A DNA stretch of 10,593 nucleotides from contig JBJFDJ010000024.1 in assembly GCA_051889975.1 (NCBI GenBank), positions 1-10,593 of the forward strand, written 5' to 3'. A model generated the notes under the pieces. It had not been told where the DNA came from and did no database searches. It was given only the letters and a program-made list of their open reading frames with translations. Position 1 is the stretch's first letter. Each line of letters starts with the position of its first letter. This DNA comes from UBA9845 sp051889975 (GTDB lineage: Bacteria; Bacillota; Clostridia; Christensenellales; UBA1242). Of this stretch, positions 1-5,924 are shown one piece after another. The position numbers and the translations under genes were made by a program.

Positions 1-287
1 CCTTTGTTTGCCAAGTCTTTTAGGTGCTGGGCAAAACTAGGGCTATCATAGTTTTTTGCGTTTACTTCAAGCGCAACACAATATCCTTTTTTATATGCTT
101 CAAGTTTTTTTGCCTCCAAACTTTTTGCAAGCAAAATATCTTTTTCACTGGTGCCATAAACGCTCTCTTTAACTTCAACAACATTTATTTTTGCAAAAGC
201 AGAAATGCGCTTTTGATATTCTTTAACTGCTTGTTGCCAATAATCTTCTTTTAAATTTCCAACACAAACTACATTTATATTTATCAT
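1..287 (-). CDS. rlmH: 23S rRNA (pseudouridine1915-N3)-methyltransferase RlmH, 3' end cut off
   Basis: RlmH is a small SPOUT-class enzyme that uses S-adenosylmethionine to methylate N3 of pseudouridine 1915 in helix 69 of 23S rRNA. I read this gene directly from the reverse complement. It begins MININ-VVCVGNLKEDYWQQA and continues through VKEYQKRISAFAKINVVEVKE, matching the family's N-terminal pattern (start strand, VGKLKE-type turn, then the EYxKRL helix and a strand ending in E-V-K). About 95 codons are present of the usual ~159, so the SAM-binding knot at the C-terminus lies outside the window. The ATG (287-285) overlaps the TGA of the upstream CPBP gene in an ATGA junction, which implies translational coupling in one operon. 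No strong Shine-Dalgarno site is visible beyond a GGGG about 8 bases upstream. The assignment is by recognition of the N-terminus only. Confidence 0.88.
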   Translation of the reverse strand, partial: MININVVCVGNLKEDYWQQAVKEYQKRISAFAKINVVEVKESVYGTSEKDILLAKSLEAKKLEAYKKGYCVALEVNAKNYDSPSFAQHLKDLANK

Positions 288-1405
288 ACACAGCCCCAAA
301 TGAAAGTAAACAGCGTTATAACAATGCCCAAAAACAAACATGCAATAAGTGGTATTTTATACTTTAACGCAAGTTTATCATATTTTTTGGTGTCGGCAAC
401 AAAAAAGTCAATCAAACTCTTTGGTGATTTCATGTTTGGGAACACAACTTCATTAAAAGCACCTAGCACTTCTTGGTCGGTCATACTGCCGTCTTCACCA
501 CCTCTTATTTTGTTTTCAATGTCTTCAAACACTTTGCCGTAACTGTTGATGCTCGTTTCAACAAACAATCGTTTAACAAGAAAAATAATGCCTATTACGC
601 AAACTGCAACAATTGTAATTGATAAAATTAAAAACAAAAATATATTTTTGCTGGCAAGAGAATTTAAAATGTTTGTAAATTCAGAACCCGGCAAGTTATT
701 TGTTTCGGCAAAAGTGAAATATACATTTATAAAATTATTGCAAAAATGAATGATAATTGATGGCCAAATGCTCCTTGTCATAGAAACCAAAAAGCCCATC
801 AAAAGCCCAAGTATTGTGGCATAAAAGAATTGTTGAATGTTTAAATGCATAAGCCCAAACAACACGGAACTTATGATAATTGCCTTTTTGTAGCCAATGC
901 TATCGGCAGTGCCCCTTAACAGCAAGCCTCTGTGCACAAACTCTTCACAAACTGCTGGCAAGATGGCAACTGTTACAACTTCAACCAAAAAGTTTACAAT
1001 TGTATAACTGCTTTCGGTCGTTGCACCCGAGCCACTTGACGAAAAACCTGCATAACTTAATATCATATTAAAAAAGCTTGCCACAAACAAATTTACAAAA
1101 AACACCAAAATGCCAATGGCAAAACAAATTAACACCGACTTAAAATTTAACTTTTTAAACCCAAAGTCACCAAAAACTTGTTTTGTGTTTCTTTTAAACA
1201 TAAATTTATACATCAAAAGTGGAATTAAAAACATAACTCCAATTTGAATGATTGCAGTGCTGACAACTTCAATTAAAACTGGGTCGCCGAGTTTTGCAAA
1301 AAGCCCATAGCCAGAACAAATTCTAATTGCAACAAATGCCAGCAATATGACCAAATATATAACAAATATCAAATTAAATTTTTTACTCTTTTCTTTATTA
1401 TCCAT
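284..1405 (-). CDS. CPBP-family intramembrane metalloprotease (second of a tandem pair)
   Basis: This is a 373-aa polytopic membrane protein of the CPBP/Rce1-like family (Abi domain), whose members are glutamate-dependent membrane proteases. The family motifs are intact: motif 1 CEEFVHRG with Glu154-Glu155 and Arg159, motif 2 FGLMH with His187, and motif 3 HFCNNF with His220 and Asn223/224. Hydrophobic segments lie at roughly 12-30, 45-68, 90-118, 135-152, 173-186, 193-210, 253-278 and 350-370. A soluble stretch at about 280-345, containing an acidic RGGEDGSM loop, sits between the core and the last membrane segment, so the protein is longer than a minimal CPBP protein. An AAAGG-type Shine-Dalgarno site lies about 6 bases before the ATG. 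It is 39 bp downstream of a paralogue and overlaps rlmH by 4 bp, so the three are probably one operon. The substrate is unknown; CPBP proteins are variously linked to prenyl-protein processing, peptide export and bacteriocin immunity. Confidence 0.9.
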   Translation of the reverse strand: MDNKEKSKKFNLIFVIYLVILLAFVAIRICSGYGLFAKLGDPVLIEVVSTAIIQIGVMFLIPLLMYKFMFKRNTKQVFGDFGFKKLNFKSVLICFAIGILVFFVNLFVASFFNMILSYAGFSSSGSGATTESSYTIVNFLVEVVTVAILPAVCEEFVHRGLLLRGTADSIGYKKAIIISSVLFGLMHLNIQQFFYATILGLLMGFLVSMTRSIWPSIIIHFCNNFINVYFTFAETNNLPGSEFTNILNSLASKNIFLFLILSITIVAVCVIGIIFLVKRLFVETSINSYGKVFEDIENKIRGGEDGSMTDQEVLGAFNEVVFPNMKSPKSLIDFFVADTKKYDKLALKYKIPLIACLFLGIVITLFTFIWGCV

Positions 1406-1444
1406 ACTTTACCTTTTATATAATATGTTAAAAACACAAACTTA

Positions 1445-2635
1445 TTAACTTAAAAAACATGTTGCAACGCTAAAAATCCACAACAACACGCCAAGTAACA
1501 AAGAAGTAACAAAAAATGGATTTTTGAGTGGTGCTAAATTTATTTTAGTTTTTTTGTCTTTATTTGTCAAATCGGTTTTTTCTGTTTGGTCGTTGATGTT
1601 TTGTGCATTGCTTTTATCGTTAACCAAAATGTTTTGTTTTATGTTTTCGTTCCTTGCCAAATTGTTTAAGTTTTCGTCTTTGGCTAAATTGTTTTGTGCA
1701 TTCAACTCACTATTTGCCAAATTTTGTGTGGCAACTTCATTTTTAATCTGTCTGTCTTGCTTTTTTAAAACATAGTTTAACAAAAACAAAAGTCCTATAA
1801 CAGCGCCCACGGCAAGCACTAAAACCAAAAATGGCCAAATATTGTTCCATGCATTGCTATAATAAACCGACATATCAACACTTGTTGATGTGCTTAAATG
1901 ACTGTCTAGCAAAACAACAAAGTTATTAAAAAAGTGCAAAAGCATAGTGTATAAAATATTGCCAGTTTTTAGCAAAATATATGCCATAACTCCACCCAAA
2001 AACAACTGATAAACAAATTGTTGCAAGTTTTGATGCATCAAAGCAAACAAAACAGCGCTAAAAATCACAGCAGTTTTTGTTCCGTTTTCTTTAAGCCCGT
2101 TGGTGATAACCCCCCTAAAAACAAGTTCTTCACAAATGGCAGGCAAAAGGCCTATATAAAATATTGCACCAACAAATTTACCCACTGTGCTAACATCAAT
2201 GCTACTTGTTGCAGAAGAATAGCCCCAACCTTCAACAATATGGTCAAACCAATTCACAAAAGGTGTGAAGCCAAACAAACAAACAACCCCAACAGCAATA
2301 ACAATTAACATAACAAGCCAGTTAAAGTTTTTAAAGCTTATTTGATTTGCCTTTGCGTAGTTAACTTTTTTGCGTTCACTAACAAAAACAAAGCCAATAA
2401 TCATACTAATTTGTGGAATAACGCCACACAAAACGCCATAAAGCACAGGATAAGTGCTAATAAACGATGGAGTTTCATCAGCTGACGAAAAAGGCAAACC
2501 TGTTGCACTTGAGCATATCAGCATAACCAAAAGCATGATAAATTGAGGAATGATAAGCGCAAGCAAAAACATAATCCCGCTGTCGCTTGTGTTGTAAGTG
2601 TTTTGTCTGTAACTAATTTTGTTTTTATTTAACAT
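1445..2635 (-). CDS. CPBP-family intramembrane metalloprotease with Asn-rich cytosolic linker (first of a tandem pair)
   Basis: A second CPBP/Rce1-like membrane protease, 396 aa from the ATG at 2635. Motifs from that start are CEELVFRG (Glu169-Glu170, Arg174), FALMH (Phe197, His201) and HFFNNF (His234, Asn237/238), all intact. Membrane segments lie at about 23-43, 63-85, 107-127, 153-168, 189-200, 206-224 and 266-290. A hydrophilic linker at about 298-365, very rich in Asn, Gln and Lys with degenerate NLAxxExxN-like repeats, leads to a final membrane segment at 374-395. The frame stays open to a TTG at 2674 (13 codons more), but a near-perfect promoter covers that stretch and its -10 box ends six bases before the ATG. 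I therefore start at 2635; no Shine-Dalgarno site precedes either start. The motifs are shared with the downstream paralogue, so the pair probably arose by duplication. Substrate unknown. Confidence 0.9.
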   Translation of the reverse strand: MLNKNKISYRQNTYNTSDSGIMFLLALIIPQFIMLLVMLICSSATGLPFSSADETPSFISTYPVLYGVLCGVIPQISMIIGFVFVSERKKVNYAKANQISFKNFNWLVMLIVIAVGVVCLFGFTPFVNWFDHIVEGWGYSSATSSIDVSTVGKFVGAIFYIGLLPAICEELVFRGVITNGLKENGTKTAVIFSAVLFALMHQNLQQFVYQLFLGGVMAYILLKTGNILYTMLLHFFNNFVVLLDSHLSTSTSVDMSVYYSNAWNNIWPFLVLVLAVGAVIGLLFLLNYVLKKQDRQIKNEVATQNLANSELNAQNNLAKDENLNNLARNENIKQNILVNDKSNAQNINDQTEKTDLTNKDKKTKINLAPLKNPFFVTSLLLGVLLWIFSVATCFLS

Positions 2636-2641
2636 GCATAT

Positions 2642-2670
2642 ATTATATATTGTTTTAAAATATTTTTCAA
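2642..2670 (-). promoter_or_regulatory. Sigma-A-type promoter of the CPBP-CPBP-rlmH operon
   Basis: On the minus strand TTGAAA (2670-2665) is separated by 17 bases from TATAAT (2647-2642): a perfect -10 box and a 5/6 -35 box at the optimal spacing. The predicted transcription start falls at about 2635, on the ATG of the CPBP gene. It lies just downstream of a terminator that ends the preceding gene, so a new transcript must begin here. Confidence 0.8.
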
Positions 2671-2686
2671 ACAAATATCAATAAAT

Positions 2687-2714
2687 AAAAAAATGACAAC
2701 TTACATTGTCATTT
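2687..2714 (-). terminator. Rho-independent terminator overlapping the end of the upstream unknown gene
   Basis: On the minus strand a perfect 9-bp stem AAATGACAA / TTGTCATTT (2714-2706 with 2699-2691) closes a six-base loop and runs into a T tract. The TAA stop codon of the unknown gene lies inside the loop, so the last sense codons form the left arm of the terminator. The stem is AT-rich, but the geometry and T run are convincing. Confidence 0.75.
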
Positions 2715-3226
2715 CTTCGTTTTTAAATTGAATTTTTTCTTGTTTGAAATCGTTTAATTGTTGTGCGACATAACCTATCCAATATTTTTTGTCTCTTTCA
2801 TTTACATCCAAAGTTTCAAAATTGCCTTCTACAAAGTTGTATGCATATTGATTGTTATTTTTTTTGCATTCTTTTAAAAATAACTTTTTTATATCTTCTG
2901 TTTTTATGCAGTTGTTGCAATACAAAACAAAGCAGTCGCCATTAACAATTGCAGGGTTGTTTAAAAAAGCAAACAATTTATTTTTTGGGCTTGCAACATT
3001 AACAACATGGCTAACAGGACTTTCATCAACCAAAATTCTTTTGCCAAGTTTTAATCCCAAAAACTTTAAATCTTGTGCAAGCGCATTGAGTGTGTGAATG
3101 CTTTTAACCTGAGCGTCATATCTTTCAACATCGCCCATAACTTTGCTACCAACTAAATCAAACACAAAACACTTATATTTTGCATTTTTGTTTTGTTGTG
3201 CGTTTACAAATAAATCATAATACTCG
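2701..3226 (-). CDS. Protein of unknown function, C-terminal ~174 residues (5' end lost in assembly gap)
   Basis: An open frame runs from the edge of the N block to a TAA at 2703-2701 and encodes about 174 residues ending in KNEEMTM. I do not recognise the family. There are no membrane segments or signal peptide in the visible part. It begins EYYDLFVNAQQNKNAKYK, followed by a hydrophobic strand and a DLVGSK turn (CFVFDLVGSKV), an amphipathic region LNALAQDLKFLGLKLGKRI, a strand pair around NGDCFVLYCNNC with two close cysteines, and a basic/acidic tail. This suggests a soluble alpha/beta protein. The DLVGS turn after a strand superficially recalls SatD/cyclase-like folds, which is too weak for a call. 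Reading through the Ns is meaningless, so the real start and length are unknown. It is followed at once by a terminator and by the promoter of the CPBP operon. Confidence 0.7.
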
Positions 3227-3326
3227 NNNNNNNNNNNNNNNNNNNNNNNNNNNNNNNNNNNNNNNNNNNNNNNNNNNNNNNNNNNNNNNNNNNNNNNNNN
3301 NNNNNNNNNNNNNNNNNNNNNNNNNN
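3227..3326. other. Assembly gap (100 Ns)
   Basis: Exactly 100 consecutive Ns, the usual placeholder for a scaffold gap of unknown size. It removes the 5' end of the gene at 2701-3226 and possibly whole genes. Any frame translated across it is an artefact. Confidence 0.97.
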
Positions 3327-3343
3327 AAGCGTCAGTTTTGGTG

Positions 3344-3370
3344 GCGCTTTTGTTTTTGCAAACAAAACGC
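3344..3370. repeat. Inverted repeat beside the assembly gap
   Basis: GCG-(C)-TTTTGTTT / AAACAAAA-CGC forms an 11-bp stem with one bulged C and a TTGC loop. It lies between the gap and the rpsI terminator. No T tract follows in either direction, so it does not look like a terminator. It could be part of the lost gene's upstream region or an unassembled repeat edge. The remaining bases 3327-3410 show no convincing start codon or promoter. Confidence 0.35.
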
Positions 3371-3411
3371 AAATTAAAAAAACATTTAAAATATATGTAA
3401 CATACACAATT

Positions 3412-3437
3412 AAAAAAACACACCAAAAGGTGTGTTT
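3412..3437 (-). terminator. Rho-independent terminator of rplM-rpsI
   Basis: On the minus strand, starting four bases after the rpsI stop codon, AAACACACC (3437-3429), a TTTT loop and GGTGTGTTT (3424-3416) form a perfect 9-bp stem. Seven consecutive T (3418-3412) cover the stem's end and what follows. This is a canonical intrinsic terminator at the expected end of the ribosomal protein operon. Confidence 0.9.
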
Positions 3438-3441
3438 GATA

Positions 3442-3855
3442 TTATCTCTTGCTGTATTGTGGTGCTTTTCTTGCTTTTTTAAGACCATATTTTTTGCGTT
3501 CTTTTGCTCTTGAATCACGAGTTAAGAAGCCAGCTTTTTTAAGTTCTACTTTGTAAGCTTCGTTGATTTTTACAAGACCACGAGCAATTGCATGACGGAT
3601 AGCGCCAGCTTGACCTGTGAGACCACCACCATTAACGTTAACTATAACATCAACTTTTTCTTCAAGACCAAGTAAAACAAGTGGTTGTTTAACAATGTAT
3701 TGAAGTGTGCCAAGACCAAAATATTCTTCCAAAGCTTTTTTGTTGATAACTATTTTGCCAGAGCCATTTTCCAAAACTTTAACTCTTGCAACACTGCTCT
3801 TTCTGCGACCTGTGTTGATTGACTCTGCTTTTTTAACTGCTACTTTTTTTGCCAT
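3442..3855 (-). CDS. rpsI: 30S ribosomal protein S9 (uS9)
   Basis: uS9 binds the head of the 30S subunit, and its basic C-terminal tail reaches toward the P-site tRNA. The 137-aa product shows the family signatures: TGRRKSSVARVKV near residues 16-28, GSGKIVINKK, the central NVNGGGLTGQAGAIRHAIARGL (about 74-95), and the C-terminal DSRAKERKKYGLKKARKAPQYSKR ending in the conserved S-K-R. The length is slightly above the usual ~130 because of a short Lys-rich N-terminal extension. The ATG lies one base after the rplM stop, and its AAGGAG Shine-Dalgarno site lies inside the last rplM codons. Translation is therefore presumably coupled to rplM, the standard L13-S9 arrangement. Confidence 0.98.
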   Translation of the reverse strand: MAKKVAVKKAESINTGRRKSSVARVKVLENGSGKIVINKKALEEYFGLGTLQYIVKQPLVLLGLEEKVDVIVNVNGGGLTGQAGAIRHAIARGLVKINEAYKVELKKAGFLTRDSRAKERKKYGLKKARKAPQYSKR

Positions 3856-3856
3856 A

Positions 3857-4300
3857 TTATCTTACTATCTCCTTCAAAACAAGTTTTTCTGGTTTTTGTG
3901 CTTGTTCTTTAAAGTTTGCATCTTTGTAAATCTTTAATTTGTTAAGCATTTTTCTTCCCAAGTTGTTTTTAGGAAGCATACCCTTAACGGCATATTTAAG
4001 TGCTCTGTCACTGTGTTCTGCCATCAATTTGTCGTATGCAACAACTTTTTGATTACCTTGATAACCTGTGTGGTGGAAGTGTGTTTTGTCTTTAAGTTTG
4101 TTACCTGTTAAAACTATTTTGTCTGTGTTTATAACGATAACATAGTCACCCAAATCTGTGTTTGGTGTGTATGTTGGTTTGTTTTTTCCTCTAAGAATAG
4201 AAGCAACTTGACTTGCAAGACGACCCAAAACCAAGCCTTCTGCATCAATTAAATACCATTTCTTTTCAACATCTGCTTCTTTTGGCATTATTGTTTTCAT
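3857..4300 (-). CDS. rplM: 50S ribosomal protein L13 (uL13)
   Basis: uL13 is an early-assembling 23S rRNA-binding protein of the large subunit. The 147-aa product is full length and contains the expected order of motifs: WYLIDAEGLVLGRLAS near residues 15-30, LRGKNKPTYTPNTDLGDYVIVINTDKI, TGNKLKDKTHFHHTGYQG, and the C-terminal VKGMLPKNNLGRKMLNKLKIY. A strong GGAGG Shine-Dalgarno site lies seven bases before the ATG (4300-4298). A promoter and an ~85-base leader precede it. In many Firmicutes rplM follows truA directly; here a small unknown gene separates them and rplM has its own promoter. Confidence 0.98.
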   Translation of the reverse strand: MKTIMPKEADVEKKWYLIDAEGLVLGRLASQVASILRGKNKPTYTPNTDLGDYVIVINTDKIVLTGNKLKDKTHFHHTGYQGNQKVVAYDKLMAEHSDRALKYAVKGMLPKNNLGRKMLNKLKIYKDANFKEQAQKPEKLVLKEIVR

Positions 4301-4384
4301 TTTAATCCTCCAAATTTTTATCCATTAAGCAAAAATTTTTGTTAAGGGGCTAACTTCAACAAAAAAATGCCCAATTCATAGACT
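4301..4384 (-). promoter_or_regulatory. Candidate L13-type structured mRNA leader of rplM-rpsI
   Basis: From the predicted start near 4384 the rplM transcript would carry about 85 untranslated bases. This leader can form at least two competing hairpins. One pairs GTTGAAG with CTTAAC (one bulged G) around a CCC-containing loop; the other uses TTAACAAA with TTTGCTTAA closer to the Shine-Dalgarno site. Firmicutes rplM mRNAs are known to carry an autoregulatory L13 leader. Position and length fit, but I cannot confirm a match to that family from sequence alone. Confidence 0.45.
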
Positions 4385-4389
4385 TTAAT

Positions 4390-4418
4390 AGTCTATAACA
4401 TAAAGCATTTTTTGTCAA
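4390..4418 (-). promoter_or_regulatory. Promoter of rplM-rpsI with an overlapping palindrome
   Basis: On the minus strand TTGACA (4418-4413) is followed either by TAGACT (4395-4390) at 17 bases or by an extended -10, TG-T-TATAGA (4397-4392), at 15 bases. A perfect inverted repeat ATAGACT-N5-AGTCTAT (4396-4378) overlaps the -10 box and the predicted start site. It could act as an operator or as a 5'-end RNA hairpin. Confidence 0.65.
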
Positions 4419-4457
4419 TAATTTTTTAAATATTTTGTCAAAAATTTATTAATTTTT

Positions 4458-4856
4458 TTACAAATAAAAATCTGGTTGAGCATTAAAATCAGGCTTGCAG
4501 TTTTTTAACTCTTGTTTTAAACTTGCATCTTGGCTTAAGGCATACTTTTTAAATTCACTCCAATATTTTCGCTTGTCTGCCGTCTCTTTAAGATTTTTGC
4601 AAACAAACAATGCCCAGTGGATGTTTGCGTTTGTTTCTTTGTCAAGTTCTTCAAAACCTTTAAACTCAAAATCACCAACCATACAGTCAACTTCATCGCC
4701 ATCGCGCGCATCTTCAAAAGTTACAAAATATGCTGGATTGTCAAGATTTGTGATATCTGGTTCAAATCTGCTAACATGTTTGTAAAAGCCATCAACAAAC
4801 AAATTTAAAAACTCAATTTTTTCTTCTCTATTTTTTGCAATTTTATCTAACCACAT
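4458..4856 (-). CDS. Small acidic protein of unknown function between truA and rplM
   Basis: A 132-aa soluble protein that I do not recognise. It has no signal peptide or membrane segment. It starts MWLDKIAKNREEKIEFLNLF (helical, charged), followed by an acidic aromatic middle (ARDGDEVDCMVGDFEFKGFEEL, about residues 50-71), the segment HWALFVCKNLKETADKRKYW, and a C-terminus ending QPDFYL. It is rich in Asp, Glu, Phe and Trp. The gene has its own near-perfect promoter 18 bases before the ATG and an AGGT Shine-Dalgarno site, which argues that it is a genuine expressed gene. Codon use resembles its neighbours. No terminator is visible after its TAA, so some read-through into the rplM leader is possible. 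Its position interrupts the common truA-rplM-rpsI order, but nothing in the sequence shows a functional link to the ribosome. Confidence 0.82.
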   Translation of the reverse strand: MWLDKIAKNREEKIEFLNLFVDGFYKHVSRFEPDITNLDNPAYFVTFEDARDGDEVDCMVGDFEFKGFEELDKETNANIHWALFVCKNLKETADKRKYWSEFKKYALSQDASLKQELKNCKPDFNAQPDFYL

Positions 4857-4873
4857 AATTACCTACCATTTTT

Positions 4874-4902
4874 ATTATAAATCATAAGTTTAAACAAGTC
4901 AA
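4874..4902 (-). promoter_or_regulatory. Promoter of the small acidic protein gene
   Basis: On the minus strand TTGACT (4902-4897), a 17-base spacer and TATAAT (4879-4874) give a near-consensus sigma-A promoter. The predicted start near 4867 leaves an 11-base leader containing AGGT before the ATG at 4856. The bases between this promoter and the truA stop (4903-5096) are very AT-rich, and I see no terminator or gene in them. Confidence 0.78.
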
Positions 4903-5096
4903 TGACCATTTTTAAATTTTTAAAAAACTATTCTTTAAATTTGCCAATAAAACTTGCTTGTAAAATAATTTAGTTTTCGCTTTAAAACAAATCATAACAA
5001 AATCATATAAATTTTAAACAACCTATTTAACGCTTTTATTTAATGATTTAATTATTTTTATGCCTTTTAAAAATTATTTGATTACCTGTTAAAAAC

Positions 5097-5831
5097 TTAA
5101 TATTTAACACTTTTTAAAAACAAACCACAAGGTGGCACAAGATAACCTGCAAGTGAACGGTCTTGCGTTTGCAAAATTTTTTGCAAGTCATCTGCCGATT
5201 TTTTGCTATAACCCACTTCTAAAAGTGTGCCAACAATTATGCGCACCATGTTATACAAAAATCCACTGCCACAAACTTCAATTGATATGTCTTTGTTCTT
5301 TTTTGTTATTTTTATGTCAAAAACCGTTCGCACAAAAGTTTTTGCTTGCCCACCTGCACTCATAAAGCCCTTAAAGTTGTGAGTTCCCACAAGCAATTTG
5401 CTTGCTTGTTTCATAAGTTCAACATCTGGCATTTTTTTAAGCCAATAAGCAGTTAAATTTTTTAAGGGCAGTTCCACGGCGCTGACATACATATTGTATT
5501 TGTATGTTTTTTGTTTGACATCAAACCTTGCGTGAAAGTCTTGTTTAACTTGTTTGCCTTTGATAACTTTTATGTCATCTGGCAAAAATTTGTTGACTGC
5601 AAAAGGGATTTTATTGGCAGGAATTGTTGTATTTGCCAAAAAATGTGCAGTTTGACAAATTGCGCTGACGCCAGCGTCAGTTCTGCCACTTGCAAATATT
5701 TCAACTTTTTGATTTAAAGCCATTTCCAGTGCCGTTTCAACAACTTGCTGAATTGACAATCCGTTGTCTTGCCTTTGAAATCCGCAATAGTTTTTGCCAT
5801 AATATTGTAAATATATTAAATATTTTTTCAT
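5097..5831 (-). CDS. truA: tRNA pseudouridine(38-40) synthase TruA
   Basis: TruA converts uridines 38-40 in the tRNA anticodon arm to pseudouridine. The 244-aa product is full length. Visible family features are the N-terminal strand with YYGKNYCGFQRQ (about 10-21), SIQQVVETAL, the catalytic motif GRTDAGVSA with nucleophile Asp52, FLPDDIKV, DFHARFDVKQKTYKY (98-112) with the active-site Tyr110, GTHNFKGF (149-156), and the C-terminal GSGFLYNMVRIIVGTLLEVG with Arg197. The ATG at 5831 has no Shine-Dalgarno site. A plausible -10 box ends six bases before it, so the mRNA may be leaderless. The gene is divergent from nifJ, with only 93 bp between the two starts. No clear terminator follows the stop. 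Confidence 0.97.
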   Translation of the reverse strand: MKKYLIYLQYYGKNYCGFQRQDNGLSIQQVVETALEMALNQKVEIFASGRTDAGVSAICQTAHFLANTTIPANKIPFAVNKFLPDDIKVIKGKQVKQDFHARFDVKQKTYKYNMYVSAVELPLKNLTAYWLKKMPDVELMKQASKLLVGTHNFKGFMSAGGQAKTFVRTVFDIKITKKNKDISIEVCGSGFLYNMVRIIVGTLLEVGYSKKSADDLQKILQTQDRSLAGYLVPPCGLFLKSVKY

Positions 5832-5837
5832 ATTAAA

Positions 5838-5865
5838 AATATATCACAAAACAAGGCTTTTACAA
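5838..5865 (-). promoter_or_regulatory. Probable promoter of truA
   Basis: On the minus strand TTGTAA (5865-5860), a 16-base spacer and TATATT (5843-5838). Predicted initiation falls on the ATG of truA at 5831. The match is moderate, and the alternative -35 box TTGTTT would be 20 bases away. Confidence 0.5.
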
Positions 5866-5873
5866 ACAATTAA

Positions 5874-5903
5874 TTGCAAAATTTAATTAAAATAGTATAT
5901 AAT
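5874..5903 (+). promoter_or_regulatory. Promoter of nifJ
   Basis: TTGCAA (5874-5879), an 18-base spacer and a consensus TATAAT (5898-5903). The predicted start is near 5910, leaving a ~15-base leader that holds the AGGAG site at 5913-5917. It lies back to back with the truA promoter, so the two genes could compete for polymerase or share a regulator. Confidence 0.7.
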
Positions 5904-5924
5904 TTAAACATTAGGAGTTATATT

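Noticed and set aside
3204..3518. Frames running through the N block and into rpsI
   Set aside because: Translation across Ns is meaningless, and the right-hand parts overlap the rpsI terminator or rpsI itself in another frame.
5874..5924. An upstream TTG start extending nifJ by 17 codons
   Set aside because: The extension lies over the promoter TTGCAA-N18-TATAAT and has no Shine-Dalgarno site, while the TTG at 5925 has AGGAG at ideal distance and gives the family's normal N-terminus.
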